A stretch of DNA of 64,000 nucleotides from Pseudomonadota bacterium (GTDB lineage Bacteria > Myxococcota_A > Polyangia > Polyangiales > Polyangiaceae), in contig JAEYWK010000160.1 of NCBI GenBank assembly GCA_023431345.1, forward strand, positions 13,388 through 77,387, read 5' to 3'. Made by a program: the position numbers and the translations under genes. Of the stretch, positions 44,901-53,437 are shown one piece after another. Within the stretch, counting starts at the first letter, position 1. Every line of letters begins with the position of its first letter. The notes below the pieces were generated by a model, which made no database searches, was not told where the DNA came from, and saw only the letters and a program-made list of their open reading frames with translations.

Positions 44901-45629
44901 ATCGCTGCCCATCACGTGCTCGAGGTTTGGCCGCTGGAGCGCTGGGGCGAGCCGCCCGACATGGCCGCGCTCGCCGCGTCGCTCACGCAGGGCGGGCTCG
45001 ACTCGAGCTCGCCGACCGGCGAAAAGACGCTGGCGGGGCTGGCCCGCTTCCTCGGCGGCGCCTACGCGGCCCGCGTGCGGCGCGACGCCGTGCGCGTGCT
45101 GCGGGAGGTCGAGCTGATCGTCACGCTCGAAGGGCGGACGGCGGCGCCGCCCGTCGACAAGCGGCGGCCCAAGCACCACCCCGGCCAGCTCGAGCTGTTC
45201 GGCGCGGCTCCCCCGCAGCAGCAGCACACGCCGGCCCCTTCCGGGCCAGCACAGTCGGCGCACCCCGCGCTCGTGGTCAAGGCTACCCTCGACTTACTCG
45301 TGGAGCTGAAGGACGGCAGCTTGCACGTCATCGACTACAAGCGCACGACCGGCGGCGGCGATCATGCCCGCTACGGCCCGCAGCTTTCGCTCTACCGCAG
45401 CGTGGTCGAGCGCAAGCTCGGCAAAACGCCGAAAGTTGGCCTCCTTCACCTGCTCGGCGACGCGAACGAGCCGGACTGGATCGAGCCGCCGAAGGCGGAG
45501 CCTGCCGCGATCGCGCGCGCCTTTCTGAACGCGCGCGCGCGCGACGAGTGGGCGCTCGTTCCCGAGCGGACCTGCCGCGCCGTGCATTGTGGCTTCGTCG
45601 CGAGCTGCCATTTCGAGGCGAACGAGTGA
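41973..45629 (+). CDS. addA: AddA-like UvrD-family helicase-nuclease
   Basis: A protein of about 1218 residues. Helicase motifs: Walker A VAASAGTGKTELLTS, RIVATTFSRAAAREIRERL, II LLVDEFQDTSRVQCE, III VVGDRKQSIYGFRGAD, LVDSYRSRPAIVEAVN, V RLLTIHGSKGLAFPTV, VI LSYVALTRAEHELVI. The C-terminal nuclease has AAHHVLE and LHVIDYKRTTGGGDH, then SLYRSVVERKLG. Cys residues in FQICPRRFSLV and TCRAVHCGFVASCH could hold an iron-sulfur cluster, which AddA usually lacks. The TTG start at 41973 overlaps the addB stop (TTGA). A longer upstream frame without conserved sequence was rejected. Confidence 0.9.
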   Translation: MIPGLSRNAVVAASAGTGKTELLTSIYLGHCLGLAGDGALVSPTRIVATTFSRAAAREIRERLEKRFAGVAGADDAEFERRLGAGLSALAAERGLTRSELARRAARALDELPDAAIDTLHNLCARVLREHGLELGITPSFTILEEQRALEDTELAIDEVLTDALAASGLPLIGAQQLLDASGGLDRLRGWMLALLSRLDDEGLDATALERGDEGAAARRTEATLHAVCRELSSDPESARAPHARAVLDALATSAAASGLDADRLSRAFAALAAEKKGRSAPGSEALKALLEQSRGTNNAQKARAIVRLIVEGPSLDERLRGVAEVIAEIQRRLRERHVAQRSLGFGDLLRLTRDGLRDHPHVARAAGGRIELLLVDEFQDTSRVQCELLLLLRERPERSRARAAGTLPSAGDIAPRGLVVVGDRKQSIYGFRGADVSVFAELSTALAGAEAARLLDLPPSATPDESAPAVADVSTLVDSYRSRPAIVEAVNLISERDFAPRLDRSFEIRYAPAEALRVPASRAGGERGHVTLLVDDNLTPEAEPLVQRATGSMRTALAIAGYCARAVREGRPLASLAVLARRRATLPVLGFAFDHFGVPYVVSGRDLYGTPEVRDVFAALRLSQAPRDRHALAVLARSPLGGLSDQALVELSDPKRGLLPCDEWQPERLSLEADRKLAGLLKQRLERYLELAPRLSPRDAIFDVVERFELTAVLSLLPRGAVRLANIGRLQEIAATHGGNLAAFTRFITRQIALEMDETEAAVFSPDDDAVRLLTIHGSKGLAFPTVILGDPEAVERPQTAPVGILRRPRSAPLLVVRHAGEDGPIITDTQTELTEDTSARAFAERQRLSYVALTRAEHELVIALPVQARGGSLAKTLQDLHTEGALQRIDGYREQPVSELLAEAKLPSATLAPSSEPPALPRELRGSAVVLGVTALSDFQICPRRFSLVQLQGLTEPRRGAGERPSIDADPRLAGIAAHHVLEVWPLERWGEPPDMAALAASLTQGGLDSSSPTGEKTLAGLARFLGGAYAARVRRDAVRVLREVELIVTLEGRTAAPPVDKRRPKHHPGQLELFGAAPPQQQHTPAPSGPAQSAHPALVVKATLDLLVELKDGSLHVIDYKRTTGGGDHARYGPQLSLYRSVVERKLGKTPKVGLLHLLGDANEPDWIEPPKAEPAAIARAFLNARARDEWALVPERTCRAVHCGFVASCHFEANE

Positions 45630-45638
45630 GCTCTTTTT

Positions 45639-45657
45639 CCGCCGCGTTTCGCGGCGG
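45639..45657 (+). terminator. Hairpin after addA
   Basis: CCGCCGCG pairs perfectly with CGCGGCGG around a TTT loop; TTTTT precedes it. It lies 10 bases after the addA stop. As T runs precede rather than follow, it may be less effective as a factor-independent terminator. Confidence 0.5.
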
Positions 45658-45805
45658 CGACGCACATCACTCTCGCGGACGTTGAAGCGCGCAAGAGCCG
45701 TGCTAACAGGCGCACGCCCCCGCTCTCTGATACTACTGTACTGGTCTGCGTCGGCTTGCGCGTCGCGTCAATCCGTGCGACACGCGCCCTAGCGCCCCGC
45801 AGCGC

Positions 45806-45834
45806 CTGACCGAAGCCCTCGATCACTTTATACT
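45806..45834 (+). promoter_or_regulatory. Sigma70-type promoter of gltB
   Basis: CTGACC at 45806-45811 and TATACT at 45829-45834 with a 17-base spacer. This is the best -10 hexamer found in the window and lies about 55 bases before the gltB ATG. Confidence 0.65.
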
Positions 45835-45891
45835 CCACGCCCGTCGAGCCCGACCCAGGGCTCCCTTCTCCCCTCCCGACATCAGAGACAC

Positions 45892-48800
45892 ATGCCCCTT
45901 CCGCAACGCCAAGGTCTGTACGATCCCCGCTATGAGCACGACGCGTGTGGCGTCGGCTTCGTCGCGAACATCAAGGGAGAGGCGTCGCACGACATCGTCA
46001 AGAAGGGCGTCGATATCCTGCTCAACCTCGTGCACCGCGGCGCGTCCGGCTGCGATCCACTGACGGGAGACGGCGCCGGCATTTTGATGCAAGTGCCGCA
46101 CAAGTTCTTCAAGAAGGCGTGCGACTCGGCCGATATCGAGCTGCCGGAGCCGGGTCGCTACGGCGTCGGCCTCGTCTTCTTGCCGCGTGACAGGAATGAC
46201 CGCCGCCGCTGTCAGCAGATCCTCGAAGACAAGATCTTCGGCACCGGACAGCGCCTGATCGGCTGGCGCGACGTGTCGGTGAACGACGCTGCGCTCGGTC
46301 CGTTGGCGCGCGCCAGCGCGCCCGTGATCCGCCAAGTGTTCATCGGCTCGAACACGGACGACCAGGGCGCGTTCGAGCGCAAGCTGTTCGTGATCCGCCG
46401 CTGGGCGGAGCGCACCGTGCGCGAGTCGAACATCGCCAGCAAAGGCTCGTTCTACCTGCCGAGCCTCTCGTCGCGGACCATCATCTACAAAGGCCTGCTC
46501 TTGGCCGAGCAGCTCGCGGGCTTCTATCAGGAGCTCGAAGACCCGGACATGGAGAGCGCGCTGGCCATGGTGCACCAGCGCTTCAGCACCAACACCTTCC
46601 CGACCTGGGAGCTGGCGCAGCCCTTCCGTGTGCTGGCCCACAACGGCGAGATCAACACCGTTCGCGGCAACGCGGCTTGGATGAGCGCGCGTGAGCAGCT
46701 GTTCAAGGGTGAGGTGTTCGGCGAGGACGTACGCCACATTTTGCCCACGATCACCCCGGGCGGCAGCGACACCGCGATGCTCGACAACACCGCCGAGCTA
46801 CTGCTGCAAGCGGGGCGCTCGCTGCCGCACGTGATGATGATGCTCGTGCCCGAGGCCTGGCAAAACGACGAGCAGATGCCGGAGCACAAGAAGGCATTTT
46901 ACGAGTACCACTCGTGCCTGGTCGAGCCGTGGGATGGCCCGGCCGCGCTCGCCTTCACCGACGGCAAGCGCATCGGCGGCATGCTCGACCGCAACGGCCT
47001 CCGCCCCGCGCGCTGGACGGAGACGAAAGACGGCCTGGTGGTGCTGGGCTCCGAGACGGGCGTGCTGGAGTTCCCGGCCGAGAACATCGAGCGCAAGGGC
47101 CGCCTCGAGCCGGGCCGCATGTTCCTGGTCGACACCGAGAAGGGTCGCATCGTCGAAGACGAAGAGATCAAGGACGAGATTTGCCGCAAGAAGGCCTACG
47201 GCAAATGGATCCGCGAGAACAAGATCGCGCTCGCCGACATCGAGGCCTCGCCTCCCACCGCCACCGCGCGCGAGCACACCACGCTGCTGCAGCGCCAGAA
47301 GGTCTTCGGCTACACGCAAGAAGATCTGCGCTTGCTGATGGCGCCGATGGCCGGCGCGGGCGACGAGCCGCGCGGCTCGATGGGCACCGACACGCCGCTG
47401 GCGGTGCTGTCCGATCGGCCGCAGCTGGTCTTCGCCTACTTCAAGCAGCACTTCGCCCAGGTCACCAACCCCGCGATCGATCCGATCCGCGAGGCGATGG
47501 TGATGAGCCTCAAGGCTTACATCGGCGGCGAAGGCAACATCCTGTTCGAGCTGCCGGATCAGGCGCAAATGCTCGAGCTGCCCGATCCGATCTTGAGCAA
47601 TCAAGATCTAGCCAAGCTGCGCGAAACGCCGCTCAGCACGCTGCGCACCCCGCCCACCCTGCCCATGCTCTATCCGGTGGCCGAAGGCGGGGAAGGCCTG
47701 AAAGCCGCGCTCGACGAGCTGTGCCGGCAGGCCTCGCTAGCGGTGCTCGACGGCCACGCGCTGCTCATCTTGAGCGACCGCGGCTCGACCGAGCACATGG
47801 CGCCCGTACCGAGCTTGCTCGCCACGGGTGCGGTGCACAATCACCTGCTGCGCAACGGCACGCGCATGAAGGTGGGCATCATCGTCGAGACCGGTGAGGC
47901 GCGTGAGGTTCACCACTTCTGCTTGCTCTTCGGCTACGGCGCCGGCGCGGTCAACCCGTACCTGGCCTTCGAGTCGCTGCATCAAATGGCGCAGCAGGGC
48001 ACGCCGGGCCTGAAGGACCCGGAGCTCGCGCAAAAGAAGTACATCAAGGCCGTCAACAAGGGCCTGCTCAAGGTGATGAGCAAGATGGGCATCAGCACCC
48101 TGCAAAGCTACCAGGGCGCGCAAATCTTCGAAGCCATCGGCCTATCGCCGGACCTCATCGATCGCTACTTCACCAACACGTCCAGCCGCATCTCCGGCAT
48201 CGACCTCGACGTGATCGCCGAAGAGTCACGGCGCCGGCACGACTTCGCCTACCCCAAGGCGACCGAGCCTACGGGGTACCTCGATCTGGGCGGTCAGTAT
48301 CACTACCGCGCGCAGGGCGAGCGGCACCTGTGGGACCCGAGCACCGTCTCCAAGCTGCAGCACGCCGTGCGCATGGAAGACGTGAAGAGCTACCAGGAGT
48401 ACTCGCGGCTCATCAACGACCAGTCGAGCGGCCCCATCACGCTGCGCGGCCTGTGGGAGCTGGCTCCGAACGGCGCTCCGGTGCCGCTCGAAGAGGTCGA
48501 GTCAGCCGCGGAGATCGTCAAGCGCTTCGCCACTGGCGCCATGAGCTACGGCTCCATCAGCGCCGAAGCGCACGAGAACCTCGCGATCGCGATGAACCGC
48601 ATCGGCGGCCGCAGCAACACCGGCGAGGGCGGTGAGAGCGAAGAGCGCTTCAAGCCCGACGCCAACGGCGACTTGCGTCGCAGCTCGATCAAGCAGGTCG
48701 CCTCCGGTCGTTTCGGCGTCACCACCTATTACCTGGTCAACGCCGACGAGCTGCAGATCAAGGTCTCGCAAGGCGCCAAGCCGGGCGAAGGCGGCGAGCT

Positions 48801-50466
48801 GCCGGGCCACAAGGTCGACGCGATCATCGCCAAGACTCGTCACTCGACGCCGGGCGTGACGCTGATCTCGCCGCCCCCGCACCACGACATCTACTCGATC
48901 GAAGACCTGGCGCAGCTGATCTTCGACTTGAAGATGACGAACCCCAAGGCGCGCATCAGCGTGAAGCTGGTGGCCGAGGCCGGCGTCGGCACGGTGGCGG
49001 CGGGCGTGGCCAAGGCGCACGCGGACGTGATCCTGATCTCCGGTCACGACGGCGGCACGGGTGCGTCGCCCCTCACCTCGATCAAGCACGCGGGCATCCC
49101 GTGGGAGATGGGCCTGGCCGAGACGCACCAGGTGCTGGTGAAGAACGACCTACGCAGCCGCGTGGTCTTGCAGACCGACGGTCAGATGCGCACTGGCCGC
49201 GACGTCGTGCTCGCGGCGCTGCTCGGCGCCGAAGAGTTCGGCTTCGCGACGGCGCCGCTCGTGGCCTCCGGCTGCATCATGATGCGCAAGTGCCACCTGA
49301 ACACGTGCCCGGTGGGCATCGCGACGCAAGATCCGGTCCTGCGCGCGAAGTTCGAGGGCAAGCCCGAGCACGTGGTTCGCTTCATGTTCTACGTCGCCGA
49401 AGAGGCGCGCGAGATCATGGCTTCGCTGGGCTTCCGCAGCATCCGCGAGATGGTCGGGCACAGCGAGCGCATCCGCGTCCGCAAGACCGAGCACTGGAAG
49501 GCCTCGCGCATCGACTTCTCCGACGTGCTCACCCCCATCACGCCCGGGCCGGGCGTGGGGGTGTGCAAGATGCAGGAGCAAGATCACGGCCTCGACAAGT
49601 CGATCGACAACAAGCTGATCGAGTTGTGTCAGCCGGCGCTCACGAACAAGACGCCGGTTCGCCACAGCCTGCAGGTGCGCAACGTCGACCGCACCATCGG
49701 CGGCATGCTCGCGGGCGAGGTCGCGCGGCGCTTCGGCAAAGACGGCCTGCCCGACGGCACCATCCGCTTCGATTTCAAGGGCACCGCGGGCCAGAGCTTC
49801 GGCGCCTTCGCCACCAACGGCATGGAGCTGAACCTCGAAGGCGACGTGAACGACTACGTCGGCAAAGGCCTCTCCGGCGGCGTGCTCACGGTGAGGCCCT
49901 TCGCGGGCGTCACCTTCCGCGCCGATCAAAACATCATCCTCGGCAACACCGCGCTCTACGGCGCGACGTCGGGGAAGGCGTTCTTGAACGGCAAGGCGGG
50001 CGAGCGCTTCGCGGTGCGTAACAGCGGCGCGAGCGCCGTCGTCGAAGGCGTGGGTGACCACGGCTGCGAGTACATGACCGGCGGTCGCGTGGTCGTGCTC
50101 GGCCGCACCGGCCGTAACTTCGGCGCCGGCATGAGCGGCGGCTTCGCCTACGTGCTCGACGAAGCGGGCGACTTCGAGAAGCGCTGCAACATGGAGATGA
50201 TCGAGCTCGAGGCGCTGAGCCCCGATGACGCGGCCTACGTGGCGGGCATGATCGAAGAGCACCTGGCGCGCACCGGCTCCGCCAAAGCGCGGGAGCTGCT
50301 GCGCGATTGGGAGAGCACCGTCGGCCGCATGGTGAAGGTGTTCCCGAAGGAGTATCGCCGCGTGCTGGAAGAGCAGCAGAACGCCAAGAACAAGGGGCCT
50401 GAGCGGCCTTCGATGCTCCCCGCGATGCAGGCCGAGCCGAAGTCGGGCGTCATCGCCGGCGGCTGA
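45892..50466 (+). CDS. gltB: Glutamate synthase large subunit
   Basis: A 1524-residue GOGAT alpha chain. The short leader before EHDACGVGFVANIKG is removed so that Cys19 becomes the N-terminal nucleophile of the glutaminase domain. The middle holds the linker region, then the FMN-dependent synthase barrel (GAMSYGSISAEAHENLAIAM; SGHDGGTGASPLTSIKHAG). The 3Fe-4S ligands are in CIMMRKCHLNTCPVGIA. The C-terminal beta-helix (GXXG repeats: GDVNDYVGKGLSGGVLTVRP) is complete. Glutamine and 2-oxoglutarate are converted to two glutamates with electrons from GltD. Intergenic distance to gltD is 78 bases. Confidence 0.97.
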   Translation: MPLPQRQGLYDPRYEHDACGVGFVANIKGEASHDIVKKGVDILLNLVHRGASGCDPLTGDGAGILMQVPHKFFKKACDSADIELPEPGRYGVGLVFLPRDRNDRRRCQQILEDKIFGTGQRLIGWRDVSVNDAALGPLARASAPVIRQVFIGSNTDDQGAFERKLFVIRRWAERTVRESNIASKGSFYLPSLSSRTIIYKGLLLAEQLAGFYQELEDPDMESALAMVHQRFSTNTFPTWELAQPFRVLAHNGEINTVRGNAAWMSAREQLFKGEVFGEDVRHILPTITPGGSDTAMLDNTAELLLQAGRSLPHVMMMLVPEAWQNDEQMPEHKKAFYEYHSCLVEPWDGPAALAFTDGKRIGGMLDRNGLRPARWTETKDGLVVLGSETGVLEFPAENIERKGRLEPGRMFLVDTEKGRIVEDEEIKDEICRKKAYGKWIRENKIALADIEASPPTATAREHTTLLQRQKVFGYTQEDLRLLMAPMAGAGDEPRGSMGTDTPLAVLSDRPQLVFAYFKQHFAQVTNPAIDPIREAMVMSLKAYIGGEGNILFELPDQAQMLELPDPILSNQDLAKLRETPLSTLRTPPTLPMLYPVAEGGEGLKAALDELCRQASLAVLDGHALLILSDRGSTEHMAPVPSLLATGAVHNHLLRNGTRMKVGIIVETGEAREVHHFCLLFGYGAGAVNPYLAFESLHQMAQQGTPGLKDPELAQKKYIKAVNKGLLKVMSKMGISTLQSYQGAQIFEAIGLSPDLIDRYFTNTSSRISGIDLDVIAEESRRRHDFAYPKATEPTGYLDLGGQYHYRAQGERHLWDPSTVSKLQHAVRMEDVKSYQEYSRLINDQSSGPITLRGLWELAPNGAPVPLEEVESAAEIVKRFATGAMSYGSISAEAHENLAIAMNRIGGRSNTGEGGESEERFKPDANGDLRRSSIKQVASGRFGVTTYYLVNADELQIKVSQGAKPGEGGELPGHKVDAIIAKTRHSTPGVTLISPPPHHDIYSIEDLAQLIFDLKMTNPKARISVKLVAEAGVGTVAAGVAKAHADVILISGHDGGTGASPLTSIKHAGIPWEMGLAETHQVLVKNDLRSRVVLQTDGQMRTGRDVVLAALLGAEEFGFATAPLVASGCIMMRKCHLNTCPVGIATQDPVLRAKFEGKPEHVVRFMFYVAEEAREIMASLGFRSIREMVGHSERIRVRKTEHWKASRIDFSDVLTPITPGPGVGVCKMQEQDHGLDKSIDNKLIELCQPALTNKTPVRHSLQVRNVDRTIGGMLAGEVARRFGKDGLPDGTIRFDFKGTAGQSFGAFATNGMELNLEGDVNDYVGKGLSGGVLTVRPFAGVTFRADQNIILGNTALYGATSGKAFLNGKAGERFAVRNSGASAVVEGVGDHGCEYMTGGRVVVLGRTGRNFGAGMSGGFAYVLDEAGDFEKRCNMEMIELEALSPDDAAYVAGMIEEHLARTGSAKARELLRDWESTVGRMVKVFPKEYRRVLEEQQNAKNKGPERPSMLPAMQAEPKSGVIAGG

Positions 50467-50544
50467 ACGGAGCCGCTCCCCTCACCCGAGCCTTTCAACG
50501 AACCGGACCCGCGCGGGGTCCGGATCCTCACCGACAAACGAGAT

Positions 50545-51966
50545 ATGGGCAAAGTCACCGGTTTTCTAGAGTTCGAGCGTCAAGATCCTTCCAAGCGCCC
50601 CGCCGCCGAGCGCGTGCACGACTACCGAGAGTTCGAGCTCCCGGTGGTGCAGGACGACCTCGTCAAGCAAGGGGCACGCTGCATGGATTGCGGCGTGCCG
50701 TTCTGCAACACCGGCTGTCCGCTCGGCAACTTGATCCCCGACTGGAACGATCACGTGTTTCGCAGCGACATCGCGCGCGCCAGCGAAGCGCTGCACGCCA
50801 CCAACAACTTCCCCGAGTTCACGGGGCGCGTGTGCCCCGCGCCGTGCGAGGCGGCGTGCGTGCTCGGCATCAACGACGACCCCGTCAGCATCAAGCTCAT
50901 CGAGCGCTCGATCGCCGATCGGGCCTGGAACGACGGGCTGATCAAGGCTCAGCCGCCTCGCGTGCGCACCGGCAAGAAGGTTGCGGTGGTCGGCTCCGGC
51001 CCCGCGGGCATGGCCGCCGCGCAGCAGCTGAACCGCGCAGGTCACAGCGTCACGTTGTTCGAGCGCGACGACCGCATCGGCGGCCTGCTCACCTACGGCA
51101 TCCCCGACTTCAAGATGGAGAAATCCCTGGTCGAGCGCCGCGTGCAGCAGATGACGGAAGAAGGCGTGGTGTTCAAGACCAGCGTCGACATCGGCCGTGA
51201 CATCAGCGCCGATCAGCTGCGCTCCGAGTTCGACGCGATCGTGCTGTGCATCGGCTCACGCAAGCCGCGCGATCTCGAGGTGCCCGGGCGCGAGCTGTCC
51301 GGCATCCACTTCGCGATGGACTTCTTGACGCAGCAGAACAAGCGCGTCGCCGGGGACGTCGTGCCCGACGAAGGCGCGATCCTGGCCACCGGCAAGAACG
51401 TGATCGTGATCGGCGGCGGCGACACCGGCAGCGACTGCATCGGGACGTCGCACCGCCAAGGTGCCAAGAGCGTCACCAGCTTCGAGATCATGCCGCGCCC
51501 GCCGGAAGAGCGCGCCGGCAGCACGCCCTGGCCCCTCTGGCCGCTGATGCTGCGCACGTCGTCCTCGCACGAAGAGGGCGGCTCCCGCGACTGGAGCGTT
51601 TCTACCGAGCGCGTGAGCGGCGAGAACGGCAAGATCACGAAGCTGCACTGCGTGAAGGTCGAGCTGAAGGCCGGCAAGTTCGAGCGCGTGCCCGGCAGCG
51701 AGTTCGAGATCCCCGCGGACCTCGTGCTGCTCGCGATGGGCTTCGTGCACCCCGAGCACCCCGGCATCGTCGAGGGCCTGGGCCTGACCATCAACGCCCG
51801 CGGCAACATCGCGGTCGACCACGACTTTGCCACCAACCAAAAGGGCGTGTTCGCCGCCGGCGACTGCCAGCGCGGACAATCGCTGGTGGTGTGGGCCATC
51901 GCCGAAGGCCGCAAGGCCGCCAAGGCCTGCGACACCTTCCTGATGGGCCGCTCCGAGTTGCCCTGA
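50545..51966 (+). CDS. gltD: Glutamate synthase small subunit
   Basis: A 473-residue NADPH-dependent beta chain. The N-terminal 4Fe-4S region is CMDCGVPFCNTGCPLGNLIP and VCPAPCEAACVLGIN. FAD binding follows in VAVVGSGPAGMAAAQQLNRAG and NAD(P)H binding in VIVIGGGDTGSDCIGTSHRQG. The C-terminal GVFAAGDCQRGQSLVVWAIA is the second FAD motif. It passes electrons to GltB. Start MGKVTGFLEFERQDPSKRP is canonical. Confidence 0.97.
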   Translation: MGKVTGFLEFERQDPSKRPAAERVHDYREFELPVVQDDLVKQGARCMDCGVPFCNTGCPLGNLIPDWNDHVFRSDIARASEALHATNNFPEFTGRVCPAPCEAACVLGINDDPVSIKLIERSIADRAWNDGLIKAQPPRVRTGKKVAVVGSGPAGMAAAQQLNRAGHSVTLFERDDRIGGLLTYGIPDFKMEKSLVERRVQQMTEEGVVFKTSVDIGRDISADQLRSEFDAIVLCIGSRKPRDLEVPGRELSGIHFAMDFLTQQNKRVAGDVVPDEGAILATGKNVIVIGGGDTGSDCIGTSHRQGAKSVTSFEIMPRPPEERAGSTPWPLWPLMLRTSSSHEEGGSRDWSVSTERVSGENGKITKLHCVKVELKAGKFERVPGSEFEIPADLVLLAMGFVHPEHPGIVEGLGLTINARGNIAVDHDFATNQKGVFAAGDCQRGQSLVVWAIAEGRKAAKACDTFLMGRSELP

Positions 51967-52041
51967 AAAAGGCTACGCCCAGGTGTAGGTCCGGGGGCGA
52001 CTAGCGGCGCGCGGTCGGGGGCTGATAGCTTGCTCGGTTGA

Positions 52042-52695
52042 TTGTCGCCCCCGAAAACCAAGCCCAAGCCCACCGCCAGCAAACGACGCAGCGTGCAGCC
52101 GTCCGCGCCGGAGCTGCACGTGGGCTACCGGACAGCGGGGCGCGAGACGCTCGCCGCCATCGAGCACGAGCTCGCGCAGCCCACCCTGAGCGCCGCGGAG
52201 GCGCCCCTGCTCGAGATCTCCGAGGCGCCCGCCGGTCGCGACACGCTGGCCGCCATCGCCGACGAGCTGGCCGAGTCGACGACACGGCCGCGCCAAAATA
52301 CGCTCCCTTACGGCGACCGCATCTCGAACGCCCCCGGCGCGAGCGCACCGAGCCGCCCCCCGCGGCCACGACCTGCCACCTCACCGCCGCTCCCCAGCAA
52401 GGGCGCCAAAACCGCGAAGGTCGAGAAGGTCGAGAAGGCCGCGACGGTCGAGAAGCCAGCGGTCCCCCGCTCGAAGCCCGCCCCCGCGGGCGTCGAGATT
52501 TTCGAGCTGCTGACCTTCATCATCCGCGGCACCGCGGTCGGAGACCTCTCGACGGAGCCGCTCCGGCGTCGCTTCATCGAAGCTCACCTGCTCCACCGAG
52601 TACCGTCCGGTTCGCTCGACGACGTGGAGCGCATCGAGGTCACGCCCTGGACGGCCAAAGGCACCATGGTGCTGCGCGTCTGGGTGCGTGGTTGA
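52042..52695 (+). CDS. Protein of unknown function with repeated GR-TLAAI motif
   Basis: A 217-residue protein. The N-terminus is Lys/Pro/Ser-rich. Two similar segments appear: AGRETLAAIEHELAQPT and AGRDTLAAIADELAEST (about residues 31-48 and 63-80). A Pro/Lys linker with KVEKVEKAATVEK follows. The last 65 residues (IFELLTFIIRGTAVGDLSTE, FIEAHLLHRVPSGSLDDVER, KGTMVLRVWVRG) look like a small folded domain. No family was recognised. The TTG at 52042 is the only reasonable start. It is convergent with the acyltransferase and 75 bases after gltD. Confidence 0.5.
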   Translation: MSPPKTKPKPTASKRRSVQPSAPELHVGYRTAGRETLAAIEHELAQPTLSAAEAPLLEISEAPAGRDTLAAIADELAESTTRPRQNTLPYGDRISNAPGASAPSRPPRPRPATSPPLPSKGAKTAKVEKVEKAATVEKPAVPRSKPAPAGVEIFELLTFIIRGTAVGDLSTEPLRRRFIEAHLLHRVPSGSLDDVERIEVTPWTAKGTMVLRVWVRG

Positions 52696-52734
52696 CGGCG
52701 GCAGGCGAGCCCGCGGAAACGCCGCTGCCCGTCA

Positions 52735-53433
52735 TCACGGGAGCGCCGAGGCGACGGCGCGCCGGACCTCGGCGACCAGCTCGTCGAGCCGGTCGCCGTC
52801 GAACGGTCTCGGATCGATGGGAGGGTGCACCACGACGTCGACCTGGCAGCCATCGGTGATGCGAGCACCTTTCGCGGGCAGCACCGCGCTCGTCCCCGAG
52901 ATGCTCACCGGCAAGATGCGGCACCCGCTCTGCAGCGCCAGATGAAAGCCGCCCTTGCGGAATTCACCCAGCCGCCCGTCTTTGCTGCGAGTGCCTTCGG
53001 GCGCGATCCAAATCGACGTACCGCCGCGCAGTGTCTCCGCTGAATCGAGCAGCGTTTGCCGCGACCGCTCGCGGCTGCCCCGATCCAGCGCGATGAAGCC
53101 AGCGCGACGCATCGCTTTTCCCCAAATCGGCACGCGAAACAGCTCCTGCTTCGCCACCATCCGGATGCGGCGCCGCAGCGCCTGGTAGATCACTGGCACG
53201 TCGTACAGCGACTGATGATTCGACATGATCACGAAGCTCTCGCCCCCGACCGCGTGCTCCCCGCCCTGCAGTCGCAGCTCGATGTGCGCGCGTGCCACGA
53301 GCGCCTCCGACCAGCGCATCAACCGCGCGTCGACCAGCTCTGGCGTGAGCGTGCCCCAAAGCCCCTGCCAAATGGTCGGCACGCTGATGCCCAGCGTGTG
53401 CCAAACGGCATGAGCGATGTGCGACGCCGACAC
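52735..53433 (-). CDS. 1-acyl-glycerol-3-phosphate acyltransferase (PlsC family)
   Basis: A protein of about 232 residues. FVIMSNHQSLYDVPVIYQAL carries the NHx4D motif, GFIALDRGSRERSRQTL the second region and IWIAPEGTRSKDGRLGEF the EGTRS motif; GGFHLALQSGCRILPVSISG follows. A short N-terminal hydrophobic segment (TLGISVPTIWQGLWG) should anchor it to the inner membrane. The GTG at 53433 starts four bases after the upstream HTTM stop, so it is the last gene of that operon; the frame is open further but unconserved. Confidence 0.9.
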   Translation of the reverse strand: MSASHIAHAVWHTLGISVPTIWQGLWGTLTPELVDARLMRWSEALVARAHIELRLQGGEHAVGGESFVIMSNHQSLYDVPVIYQALRRRIRMVAKQELFRVPIWGKAMRRAGFIALDRGSRERSRQTLLDSAETLRGGTSIWIAPEGTRSKDGRLGEFRKGGFHLALQSGCRILPVSISGTSAVLPAKGARITDGCQVDVVVHPPIDPRPFDGDRLDELVAEVRRAVASALP

Positions 53434-53437
53434 TCCC

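Noticed and set aside
43191..45263. A 690-residue open frame on the minus strand
   Set aside because: Antisense to the AddA helicase motifs; composition and lack of motifs mark it as a shadow.
45658..45805. Possible tRNA or small RNA in the addA-gltB gap
   Set aside because: No cloverleaf, T-loop GTTCRA or other RNA signature could be found on either strand.
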